Shown here: in pieces, positions 24,501-32,259 of the stretch
Position numbering within the stretch: position 1 is the stretch's first letter
Layout of the letters: each line of letters begins with the position of its first letter
From: Acetonema longum DSM 6540
GTDB lineage: Bacteria > Bacillota > Negativicutes > Sporomusales > Acetonemataceae
NCBI RefSeq assembly: GCF_000219125.1
Contig: NZ_AFGF01000166.1
Span: forward strand, 1 to 33,848
Direction: 5' to 3'
DNA: 33,848 bases
Position numbers and translations under genes: made by a program
Notes under the pieces: generated by a model
Told to the model about the DNA's origin: nothing
What the model saw: the letters and a program-made list of their open reading frames with translations, nothing else
Database searches by the model: none

Positions 24501-25030
24501 AATTCAATTCCCTTTTGGGCCTTAATTCCCTTCTGATAAGGGTGCTTGATCTCTTTCATCTCAGTTACCAAATCAGCCCTTTCAATAACATCCGCCGCCG
24601 CATTGCGCCCAGTCAGTATCAGGTGCAGGGCGGCTGGTTTTTTATTGAGCAATGCCAGGACTTCTTCCAGGGTGATCAACCCATAATGCAGGGCATAATT
24701 CACCTCATCCAGGATGATCATATCCCACTGGCCGGAGGACATCGCCTCTTCCGCCGCCTTAAGGGCTTCCGCCGCGGCCTGGCGGTGCTCAGTGGCTTTA
24801 TCCTGGGTGGCGCCTTTAACAAACCCTTCCCCCATCTGCCGGATGATAAACCGGGGGCCCAGTTGCTGTGCTGCCGCCAATTCACCATATTTCCAGCCGC
24901 CCTTAATAAACTGGATGATCAGGATTCTCATCCCCTGCCCCCAGGCTCGGAAGGCCATGCCCAAAGCAGCGGTGGTTTTGCCCTTGCCGTTGCCGGTGTG
25001 AACGATAATAAGACCCTGCGCATCTGACAT
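24497..25030 (-). CDS. cobO: Cob(I)yrinic acid a,c-diamide adenosyltransferase
   Basis: The 177-residue CobO/BtuR-type enzyme transfers the adenosyl group of ATP to cobalt in corrinoids, completing adenosylcobalamin. The P-loop GNGKGKTTAALGMAFRAWG (about residues 13-31) is typical. Later motifs are QFIKGGWKYGE, DMIILDEVNYAL and LILTGRNA. It ends in KHPYQKGIKAQKGIEF, as most family members do. GGGAGG precedes the ATG. It stands alone, with no other cobalamin genes and no cobalamin-riboswitch features in the 140 bases upstream, so it may serve corrinoid salvage. Confidence 0.94.
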   Translation of the reverse strand: MSDAQGLIIVHTGNGKGKTTAALGMAFRAWGQGMRILIIQFIKGGWKYGELAAAQQLGPRFIIRQMGEGFVKGATQDKATEHRQAAAEALKAAEEAMSSGQWDMIILDEVNYALHYGLITLEEVLALLNKKPAALHLILTGRNAAADVIERADLVTEMKEIKHPYQKGIKAQKGIEF

Positions 25031-25170
25031 TTTAGATTCCTCCCTTTTCTAGGTTTATTACCAGGCGGCCCACCTTCCGGTCCGGTGTCTGTAACAGGAA
25101 AAGTCGGACAAAGCGGCGAATAGAATATAGGTTCGATTCTGTTAAATGCTAATTGGGAAGGGTGTACTAT

Positions 25171-25788
25171 ATGACCGTATTAAGCCGCCAGTTTCTCATT
25201 GTGGATTTTGAGTTTACGACCCACCGGAATGGACCAGGCCGCCCCCGGGCCTTCTTTCCCGAGATTATTGAGGCCGGGGCTGTATTGCTAACCCCGCCGG
25301 CCTATGAAGCCGGCGATTCTTATCAGAGCTATGTCCGGCCCCGTTTTTTCCCCCGGCTTACCGAGGAGTGCCGCAATATCACTCTGATTCAGCAAAGAGA
25401 TATTGATGCCGGCATTACCATGGAAAAAATGCTGGAGGATTTAAGCCAAAATTATCGGGCCGGCCTCACCTACATCGTAGCCTGGGGCAACGCTGACCGG
25501 GACGTGATCGCCAATGCCTGCGTACGCTATAAAATTGACTGCCCCTTCTCCTGGGATGATTACATCGACCTGGCGGAAGAGTACAAAGTCCTTTATTCAT
25601 TAGAACGCCTGGCATCCTTGAAATCCGCTCTGATCGAACGGAAAATTACTCAGACCGGTCTCTCTCACCTGGCTCTGGATGATGCCTTGAACACCGCCCA
25701 GGTCCTGAAAAAAATGCTGGCTGAAGGCTGGCAGCCGCGCTACCCCGCTGTTTCAGCCGGCAATGTAAATTCTACGGCAATATCTTAA
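25171..25788 (+). CDS. DEDDh 3'-5' exonuclease, KapD-like
   Basis: This 205-residue protein has a single RNase T/DnaQ-type domain. Visible acidic residues are D12 and E14 in VDFEFTT, the aspartate in WGNADRDVI, and the HLALDDALNTAQV block with catalytic His and Asp. PEIIEAGAV after the first motif is also typical. Size and layout match KapD of B. subtilis, described as an inhibitor of the KinA route to sporulation; shared function is only inferred. The ATG at 25171 sits behind GGAAGGG, rather than the upstream TTG at 25153. It overlaps the convergent TPR gene by four bases. Confidence 0.85.
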   Translation: MTVLSRQFLIVDFEFTTHRNGPGRPRAFFPEIIEAGAVLLTPPAYEAGDSYQSYVRPRFFPRLTEECRNITLIQQRDIDAGITMEKMLEDLSQNYRAGLTYIVAWGNADRDVIANACVRYKIDCPFSWDDYIDLAEEYKVLYSLERLASLKSALIERKITQTGLSHLALDDALNTAQVLKKMLAEGWQPRYPAVSAGNVNSTAIS

Positions 25789-26627
25789 AGCTGACTGCCG
25801 CTTTCGTGCTTACGTTTTCGATACATTTGAAAATCTATGACCTTTCTTCTGGCCTGGGCCACAGCTTTGGCGGCGGGGCCCAGCTCGGGGAGATCAGGCT
25901 GCAGCTGACGGGCTTGCTCCAGGATATGTTCGGCCTGGTCGAATTGGCCCAGGGCTGAGTGGCAGCGCACCGTGGCCAGCAGAAATTCTACGTCTTCCGG
26001 GGAATCTGCCAGCCATTTTTCGTATACCTGCAGGGCTTTGCCGGCTTCGCCGCATTGTTCCAGCACCAGGCCGGCATAGTAAATATCGTCTCGTTCATGG
26101 GACGCCAGATTTCGAGCGGCTTCCATGGCTTTCTGAGCCGCCGGCGCCAGTTGATTCAGAGCCAAATGGGCATCCGCCTGGTCCAAAAGTTCCAATGGGT
26201 CCTGAGTTTTCACCGCCGCAATCTGCCGCAGAATTTCCTCGTACTGATCCCGGAATTCATAGTCAAACAACATCTCCGCCACGTCCCACAACAAGCAGGT
26301 GTCAGCAGGATACAGCTGGCGTATTTGGCTGATATTGCGCTGGGCCAGCATTTCCTGCCCGGATCCGAAATAATAGTCGGTTATCCAAAATAACGCATCT
26401 TTTCCTTCATACTGCTGCCGGCCGATTTCCTCTGCATAGCGCTTGGCCAAATCCCAATTTTCGGTGTGCAGCGCAGACGACAAAGCGCATACCAGCACTT
26501 CCTCGCCTGTTTCACCGTCAGTCACCAATTTATGCAACAGAAGAAGCGCTTCGGCATAGCGGCCGTCCTCCATGAGACTGCAGGCATGGTGAAACGTTGT
26601 TTCTTTAAATAAATCACTGCCGTTCAT
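25785..26627 (-). CDS. Tetratricopeptide-repeat protein
   Basis: The 280-residue protein is all-helical with degenerate TPR units throughout. Recognisable ones are ACSLMEDGRYAEALLLLHKL, DQADAHLALNQLAPAAQKAM, YYAGLVLEQCGEAGKALQVY and VRCHSALGQFDQAEHILEQA. A basic tail follows (MYRKRKHESGSQL). There is no signal peptide. The ATG at 26627 follows AAGGAG. It lies 32 bases downstream of the GT39 gene on the same strand and is probably the last gene of the glycosylation operon, perhaps as a scaffold. No catalytic function can be assigned. Confidence 0.82.
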   Translation of the reverse strand: MNGSDLFKETTFHHACSLMEDGRYAEALLLLHKLVTDGETGEEVLVCALSSALHTENWDLAKRYAEEIGRQQYEGKDALFWITDYYFGSGQEMLAQRNISQIRQLYPADTCLLWDVAEMLFDYEFRDQYEEILRQIAAVKTQDPLELLDQADAHLALNQLAPAAQKAMEAARNLASHERDDIYYAGLVLEQCGEAGKALQVYEKWLADSPEDVEFLLATVRCHSALGQFDQAEHILEQARQLQPDLPELGPAAKAVAQARRKVIDFQMYRKRKHESGSQL

Positions 26628-26659
26628 GCTTTCACTCTCCTTTATCAAGTATCAACCCT

Positions 26660-28087
26660 TTACTGCGTTACGGCCGAGAGTGTTTTCTCCTGCAGCAAAT
26701 AGCCATAACAGCGGTAGACTTGAATTTCACGGGTTGTAAACCGGTCCCGGTAATATATTGTATCCACCGGCTCTACCTGCATGAAAATTTTTTCTAGCTC
26801 AGGCCTTTGTTCCTTGCTGCCGAAAAATACAGCCCGGTTAATCGTCCTGCCTGCCAGATCCTGCCGCCAGTAATCAAACTGGGAAAATCGCGCCGGGGTC
26901 AGGATGTGGACCTGGGGCCGGCCAGCAAGATAATACCATGCCAGGGATGCCGTTTCATAGCTATCGCTTAACACCACATCGCCGGGCTCTACATACCGGC
27001 TGCCGGCGTGAAAGACCGAATCCCAGCCCTGCAGCTGCTGCTTCATGATCATCTCACGGGGCAGTCCCGGAAAGAATTCGGGTGATTTGACCAGACTGAT
27101 GATTAGCAGCGACAGGACCAATCCGGTCGCCACCAACCGGCGGCAGCGAAAACGATCCAGCCAATAGGCCAGGAGGACCACACCGGCAATATACGCCGGA
27201 ACCGTCCAATTGGCCTCTGATTTTTTAAACAGGGAATGATAGCCGAAAAATAGGAGCGGAAAAGCGAATGTCCAGAATAAAAACGCCAGTCTGGGATCGC
27301 TCAGATTCCGCCGCCAATATCTTGCCGCATAATACAGGAGCGCCAGAAAAAACAGGGGATTGAAAACACCCGCCTGAGCGCCGAGAAATTCGACCGCCGT
27401 ATCCGGGTTAAACACCTTCTGAGCAGCCACGCCATGGTCAAACTGGAAGCGAAAAGATACCCAGTCATGTCCGGCGTTCCAGGCCACCACCGGCAGGAAA
27501 ACCAAAAACGCCAAAGCGCAGGCTATGTACAGTCGTCCGGACCGGAATACCCGCCGATAAGGCGAGAACAGCAAAAACAAAAATAAGGCGGCAAACAGCA
27601 AGACTGCGGTGTATTTTGACATCAGCGCCAGTCCGCCGGCTATTCCGGCGCCATAGAGACAATACGCCCGGTCGTGGAAAATCCCTTGATAAAAAAGGTA
27701 GAGCACCAACGACCAGAATAGAAACAGCGGTGAATCCGGGGTAATTACCAGAAATCCGATATGGACCAAGGGTAAAAATAAAAACAATACCAGCGCCAGC
27801 TCACCAACCCGGGGTGAAAACATGTCCCGCCCCAAAAGATAAACCAGGAAAGCGGCGCAGGTCGTAGAAAAGACTGCCGCCAAACGAATAAAAAATTCGC
27901 TGTCCCCCCCAATAGTGAAGAGGTGGATCAGGTAAGCCACCATAGGCGGATGATCGAAATAGGACCAATCCAAATGCTTGGACCAGATCCAATAATAGGC
28001 TTCGTCAAAATGCAGCGGCAGGCTGGCATTATACAACAGGTTCACCGCAATAACAGCGGCAAACAGCCACTTTATCCGTGTCCTCAT
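26660..28087 (-). CDS. GT39/ArnT-like polytopic glycosyltransferase
   Basis: The 475-residue integral membrane protein has about 10-12 segments, then a C-terminal soluble part from about residue 360. The first outer loop carries the acidic catalytic motif of the PMT/ArnT superfamily (HFDEAYYWIWSKHLDWSYFDHPP). Such enzymes take a sugar from a polyprenyl-phosphate carrier on the outer face of the membrane and attach it to protein, lipid A or wall polymer. Its ATG overlaps the stop of the polyprenyl-phosphate glycosyltransferase gene (ATGA), so the donor-making and donor-using enzymes are translationally coupled. The acceptor is unknown. Confidence 0.9.
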   Translation of the reverse strand: MRTRIKWLFAAVIAVNLLYNASLPLHFDEAYYWIWSKHLDWSYFDHPPMVAYLIHLFTIGGDSEFFIRLAAVFSTTCAAFLVYLLGRDMFSPRVGELALVLFLFLPLVHIGFLVITPDSPLFLFWSLVLYLFYQGIFHDRAYCLYGAGIAGGLALMSKYTAVLLFAALFLFLLFSPYRRVFRSGRLYIACALAFLVFLPVVAWNAGHDWVSFRFQFDHGVAAQKVFNPDTAVEFLGAQAGVFNPLFFLALLYYAARYWRRNLSDPRLAFLFWTFAFPLLFFGYHSLFKKSEANWTVPAYIAGVVLLAYWLDRFRCRRLVATGLVLSLLIISLVKSPEFFPGLPREMIMKQQLQGWDSVFHAGSRYVEPGDVVLSDSYETASLAWYYLAGRPQVHILTPARFSQFDYWRQDLAGRTINRAVFFGSKEQRPELEKIFMQVEPVDTIYYRDRFTTREIQVYRCYGYLLQEKTLSAVTQ

Positions 28088-28800
28088 AACTGAAAATGGT
28101 TTTTATCCCGCCGCAGCTTGAGCACCATAAAAACTGCCTCTAAAAAGATCTTGCGCGACATCTTGGATTTGCCAAGAGTTCGGTCTTCAAATACGATTGG
28201 AATCTCACGAATCCGGAATCCTTTCAAAAAAGCCCGATAGGTCATCTCAATCTGGAAGGAATAACCATTGGAGCGGATATCCTCTAAATTGAGAGATGCC
28301 AGGACTTCCCGCCGGAAACATTTGAAGCCGCCGGTCAGGTCCCGGAAGTGCAGGCCCAGAATCAGACGGGAGTACAAACTGCCGCCCCGGGAGATCATCT
28401 GCCGGATCATACCCCAGTTTTTCACGCCGCCACCGGCCACATAACGGCTGCCGATCACCAGGTCAGAATGTTCAATCTCCCGCAGAAAATCCGGAATATA
28501 GTCCGGATTGTGGGAAAAATCCGCATCCATTTCAAAGATATACTGATAATCCCGTTCCAAGGCCCATTTAAAGCCGGCGATATAAGCGGTGCCAAGACCC
28601 AGCTTGCCGGCCCGCCGCAAAATATGAAGCCGTTCGGCGCATTCTCCCGCCATCAGGTCTTCGACAGCCTTCCCGGTCTGATCCGGGGAATTATCATCGA
28701 CAACCAAGATATGGATGTCTTTATGCTGAGCCAGTACCTGCGGAATAATCCGGGCAATGTTGTCACGCTCATTATAAGTAGGAATGATTACAAGAATCAT
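28084..28800 (-). CDS. Polyprenyl-phosphate mannosyl/glucosyltransferase (DPM1-like, GT2)
   Basis: The 238-residue soluble GT2 enzyme lacks the C-terminal membrane helices of GtrB or DPMS of other bacteria. It starts IIPTYNERDNI, with VVDDNSPDQTG and the DxD-like MDADFSHNPD binding nucleotide-sugar and metal. GSRYVAGGGVKNWG and LTGGFKCFRREVL are family signatures. It should load a sugar, usually mannose or glucose, onto undecaprenyl phosphate. The ATG at 28800 sits behind GGGAGGAG. The in-frame start at 28893 would translate a repeat sequence and is rejected. GtrA is encoded upstream and the GT39 user downstream. Confidence 0.92.
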   Translation of the reverse strand: MILVIIPTYNERDNIARIIPQVLAQHKDIHILVVDDNSPDQTGKAVEDLMAGECAERLHILRRAGKLGLGTAYIAGFKWALERDYQYIFEMDADFSHNPDYIPDFLREIEHSDLVIGSRYVAGGGVKNWGMIRQMISRGGSLYSRLILGLHFRDLTGGFKCFRREVLASLNLEDIRSNGYSFQIEMTYRAFLKGFRIREIPIVFEDRTLGKSKMSRKIFLEAVFMVLKLRRDKNHFQL

Positions 28801-28816
28801 GCTTAAACTCCTCCCG

Positions 28817-28885
28817 GGGACCGTTGAAAAAGGCCCATCTGTCACTTCGGCATTCTGCCCAGATCCGAGACCGCAGATGAGGTTT
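28817..28885. repeat. Copy of the dispersed repeat family, short form
   Basis: GGGGACCGTTGAAAAAGGCC at 28817 matches the left end of the 3978-4345 element exactly and continues alike through CATCTG. After a short spacer comes CCCAGATCCGAGACCGCAGATG, the second module, as at 15600-15622 and 4326-4345. It fills most of the 102-base gap between gtrA and the glycosyltransferase gene. Confidence 0.65.
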
Positions 28886-28902
28886 AGCAACAATCTTATG
28901 TA

Positions 28903-29277
28903 TTAATCATTGAATGTAAAGCGGCGGTTCATGACAAAGTTCAACAAGCTCACCAAGCCGATAGCAACCAGTTGGGCCAGTGCTTTGTCCAGGGAAAACG
29001 ATTCCACTAATGTTTTTAAGATCAGCAGGTTCACTACCAGGTTCAGGACGCTGACCAGGACAAAGCGGCAGTACTTGTCACGGGTGCTTTTATTCCCCTG
29101 GCCGCGAAACGTCCATATAAGATTCCAGTAAAAATTGTTGGTCACCGCAAAACAAAAAGCTATGATTGCAGCAGCCAGATAATGCAGCCCGGCATACATG
29201 GCCAGGGTATAGACCGCCATGTTGACCACCACGCCGGAGGCCCCGACCAGGGAGAATTTTACAAATGACTTCAGCAA
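28903..29277 (-). CDS. GtrA-family membrane protein
   Basis: The 124-residue protein has four predicted membrane helices. It shows the family pattern FVKFSLVGASGVVVNMAVYTL at the start, the NFYWNLIWTF block in the middle and LLNFVMNRRFTF at the end. GtrA proteins are thought to help flip polyprenyl-linked sugars across the membrane. The start is TTG at 29277 behind AGGAG. It is the first gene of the four-gene glycosylation unit, and no clear promoter was identified in 29278-29516. Confidence 0.9.
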   Translation of the reverse strand: MLKSFVKFSLVGASGVVVNMAVYTLAMYAGLHYLAAAIIAFCFAVTNNFYWNLIWTFRGQGNKSTRDKYCRFVLVSVLNLVVNLLILKTLVESFSLDKALAQLVAIGLVSLLNFVMNRRFTFND

Positions 29278-29516
29278 AACCTTCTACTCCTGTCTCATAA
29301 AATACGGCATTTTTCACAACGAACAGTCATCTTGCATTCATTTTTGTTTTTTCTCGATTTCTATACGCCAAATGTAATACATTCGCTGATAAACACCGAC
29401 TTCCTGCCGGTGGAGTAAATATTGCCGCAAGTCTTCTGCTCTTATTTTGCCCTAATTATTTGCTTTACGCCATTGCCCGATGGTCCTATTTAGCGACAAA
29501 ATAGTTCATAGCATGT

Positions 29517-29549
29517 AAAAACCCCGGCGGATCTTATCCGGCCGGGGTT
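29517..29549 (-). terminator. Terminator of ddl
   Basis: AACCCCGGC-GGAT pairs with ATCC-GCCGGGGTT around a short loop (29520-29549) with one bulged base. TTTTTA follows on the minus strand, just past the ddl stop. The rest of the 287-base gap 29278-29564 shows nothing I can name. Confidence 0.88.
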
Positions 29550-29564
29550 GCAGCGTGCTACATC

Positions 29565-30674
29565 TTACATCTCAACGACAGTCTTATATTTTTGTTCCCG
29601 CTCAAACCGTTCCAGCGCCAGTTCGATCAACCGGTCAATGAGTTCGGTATAGGAAATGCCGCTGATTTCCCATAGCTTAGGATACATACTGATCCGGGTG
29701 AAACCGGGAATGGTATTGATCTCATTGACGATCAATTCGCCGTTATCTTTAAGGAAGCAGTCCACCCGGCCCATTCCTTCGCAGCAAATGGCTTTAAAAG
29801 TCCGGATGGCCATCTGCTGTACCTGAGTCACAATATCAGAAGGCAGTTTGGCGGGGATTTCAAGGCCGGCGCCGTCTTCATCAATGTATTTAGCCTCGTA
29901 GGAGTAAAAATCCCGTTTCGGCAGAATTTCTCCCGGCAGCGAGGCGACGGGATCGCTGTTGCCCAGCACCGCACATTCAATTTCCTGGCCTTTGATAAAC
30001 TCTTCAACGATCACCTTGCTGTCGTATTCCAGGGCGTAGGCCACGGCTTTATCGAATTCTTCTTTGGTGGAGGCCTTGCTGACCCCTACCGACGAGCCCA
30101 GATTAGCAGGTTTGACAAAGAGCGGCAGACCCAGTTTTTCTTCTACTTTTTCAAAGCTGGCTTCCGGGTCTTTTACCGTACGGTAATCCACCGCTACGTA
30201 TTTGGCAATAGGAATGCCGGCATCCCGCAGCAGGCGCTTCATTACGTCTTTGTCCATACCTGCGGCTGAACCTAGTACGCCCGCCCCCACAAAGGGGATA
30301 TTGGCCAGTTTTAACAGGCCCTGAACCGTCCCGTCCTCGCCAAAAGGTCCATGCAGGATCGGAAAGGCCACATCGATTTGCCCCAAGGATTTGTGGCTGG
30401 TTAAATTGAGAAGCTGTTCACTTCTTTCGCCGGGAATCAATGCCACACCCTGATTCGATTTATTCAGTTGGATCAGTTTCGGGTTGTCGGCGTGCAGGAG
30501 AACCTGTGATTCCTCGTTGACCTGCCAGCGTCCGGATTTGTCTATCCCGATCAATACTGCTTCATATTTTTCTTTGTTCATCGCATCGAGAACATTCTTG
30601 GCTGACTGCAGCGACACCTCATGTTCCGCCGATTTGCCCCCAAAGATAATACCCACCCGGATTTTTTTCTTCAT
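29565..30674 (-). CDS. ddl: D-alanine--D-alanine ligase
   Basis: This 369-residue ATP-grasp enzyme joins two D-alanines for peptidoglycan precursors. It begins KKIRVGIIFGGKSAEHEVSL. ATP-binding residues are in PLFVKPANLGSSVGVSK. RDFYSYEAKY carries the tyrosine that marks D-Ala-D-Ala rather than D-Ala-D-Lac ligases, and metal-binding MGRVDCF and NEINTIPGFT are present. The ATG at 30674 follows GTAGGAGG. The in-frame start at 30707 lacks support. It is monocistronic. The conserved tyrosine suggests ordinary, vancomycin-susceptible termini, by family knowledge. Confidence 0.96.
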   Translation of the reverse strand: MKKKIRVGIIFGGKSAEHEVSLQSAKNVLDAMNKEKYEAVLIGIDKSGRWQVNEESQVLLHADNPKLIQLNKSNQGVALIPGERSEQLLNLTSHKSLGQIDVAFPILHGPFGEDGTVQGLLKLANIPFVGAGVLGSAAGMDKDVMKRLLRDAGIPIAKYVAVDYRTVKDPEASFEKVEEKLGLPLFVKPANLGSSVGVSKASTKEEFDKAVAYALEYDSKVIVEEFIKGQEIECAVLGNSDPVASLPGEILPKRDFYSYEAKYIDEDGAGLEIPAKLPSDIVTQVQQMAIRTFKAICCEGMGRVDCFLKDNGELIVNEINTIPGFTRISMYPKLWEISGISYTELIDRLIELALERFEREQKYKTVVEM

Positions 30675-30757
30675 GTGATATCCTCCTACTCTTAACCAAG
30701 CGTACATTACATGCGCAAGTATCTACTCTATTGTATTGATTTTAATACAGTAGCATT

Positions 30758-32050
30758 CTATATTCTTTCGGCAAAAACCCCTTTTAATCCTGCTGTCTCC
30801 ACCCTGGTTCGGATCTCATGGATATCTGTAGTATAGAGATGTTTTTCTTTCATGCGTTCGAAGTATACCGAACCGGAAAAGGTGTATTTTTGTGTCAGTC
30901 CTTGCTTGGTCTGCATGCTTTCCCGGACAAAAGCGATTGCGTCGCCGCAGGCCAGGCTGCCGGGCAGCTCCAGGGCAGATTGGCCCAGGGCGGTGCGCCC
31001 GGCGTTATAGCCGGCTAAAGTGCCGGTGATAATGGCCTCGGTATGGCCTACGAGCAGTCCGGCTTTTTCACCGCCGCAGAACACATTGTTCAGTCCCTTC
31101 ACCTTGAGGGCGTTGTTACGAGGCAGCATGCCCACAAAGCGCATGGAATTTCCTATGCCGCCGGCATAGGGATCTTCAAAGCGGGCGTTCTCAAAGCCGG
31201 GAATTTGCCGGAGCAGGTCTAGAGGATAATAGGGGCTCATCAGTTTGGCATGGCCGGTATCCAGGAGGATCACATTCTCGGCGAATTCAGCCAGGGCATA
31301 CTGCTGACAGGCCTTCTGGCTCAGGGAATCCTTGTTTTTTTGCAGGTTTGGGGGAACGGGCACGATAACCACACCTGTTTCATTCAGTTCTTTGACGATT
31401 TCCGGCGCCAGGGAATCTTTGTGAAGCTTGCAGGAACCGCTCATAGCGCCTATTGAGCCGTCGGCCTTGAGGCCGATGATCTCTCTCACGCCGGCTTTGG
31501 CGGCAATACTCAGACGGGGGCCGAAGGTGGGACAGCGGTAAATGCACATCACACAACCATAGCCATATTTTGTGCAGTTTCCCGGAGGACCGGCCGTGCC
31601 GGCCGCATCGACAAACACGTCTCCCTCAGCCATTATATCACCGTCTTTGCTCGTGGCAATCACCGCTGTTATCCGGTCCCGCTCCTTTTGGATGTCTTTG
31701 ACCCTGGCCTGCAGCCGCAGGGTAATCCCCGCCTCCCGCAGGACATGGCGGACTTCCGGCTCCGCCCGGGCCACATCATACAGGCTGACGTGCCTGTGCC
31801 CCGGGAACATAATATTTTGATGACGCGATACTTTATCGGTGATTGCAAACAACTCACCGCCGCCCAAGGCGATCATTTCCTCTGCGGCTGTAAAGCGCCC
31901 GTTGTTGCGCATGATGCCACCCACCAGCCCTGTCCCCAGCAGCATATCGGTCCGTTCAAACAATTCCACCCCGCAGCCGGTTTTTCTCGCCGCCAGCGCC
32001 GCAGCACACCCAGCCCACCCCCCGCCGACCACAATGACTTTCGGCGCCAT
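30758..32050 (-). CDS. FAD-dependent oxidoreductase with an embedded cysteine motif
   Basis: The 430-residue protein has an N-terminal Rossmann FAD-binding motif (VIVVGGGWAGCAAALAARKT, then VELFER) and a late VFCGGEKAGLLVGHTEA block that completes the flavin site. The layout recalls the FAD_oxidored/MnmG-TrmFO group. Unusually, the middle has NCTKYGYGCVMCIYRCP, a C-x6-C-x2-C-x3-CP spacing like that of a 4Fe-4S ferredoxin site. It may bind a cluster or use reactive cysteines. The substrate is unknown. The ATG follows GGGAGGG. It is transcribed alone; no terminator is evident in 30675-30757. Confidence 0.85.
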   Translation of the reverse strand: MAPKVIVVGGGWAGCAAALAARKTGCGVELFERTDMLLGTGLVGGIMRNNGRFTAAEEMIALGGGELFAITDKVSRHQNIMFPGHRHVSLYDVARAEPEVRHVLREAGITLRLQARVKDIQKERDRITAVIATSKDGDIMAEGDVFVDAAGTAGPPGNCTKYGYGCVMCIYRCPTFGPRLSIAAKAGVREIIGLKADGSIGAMSGSCKLHKDSLAPEIVKELNETGVVIVPVPPNLQKNKDSLSQKACQQYALAEFAENVILLDTGHAKLMSPYYPLDLLRQIPGFENARFEDPYAGGIGNSMRFVGMLPRNNALKVKGLNNVFCGGEKAGLLVGHTEAIITGTLAGYNAGRTALGQSALELPGSLACGDAIAFVRESMQTKQGLTQKYTFSGSVYFERMKEKHLYTTDIHEIRTRVETAGLKGVFAERI

Positions 32051-32259
32051 ACCATGCCCTCCCTTTTTGATGATTGCGTTCCGATTCTTCTAAATTGGAA
32101 CTCTTGATTTAGGCTTTGTTAAAGGGTTGCCAAGTATTCAAATAATTAACGGCGGCCAAGCGAACGGGTTGAAAACGCGGTATTGCCGCAATAGACCTTA
32201 TTAGGCCATGGGACTATGTATATCCGGTTACCCCAAAGAGGTCCGGGAAGGTCTTCCTG

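Noticed and set aside
25034-25150. Possible cobalamin riboswitch upstream of cobO
   Set aside because: The conserved B12-box type blocks are not present in this short gap.
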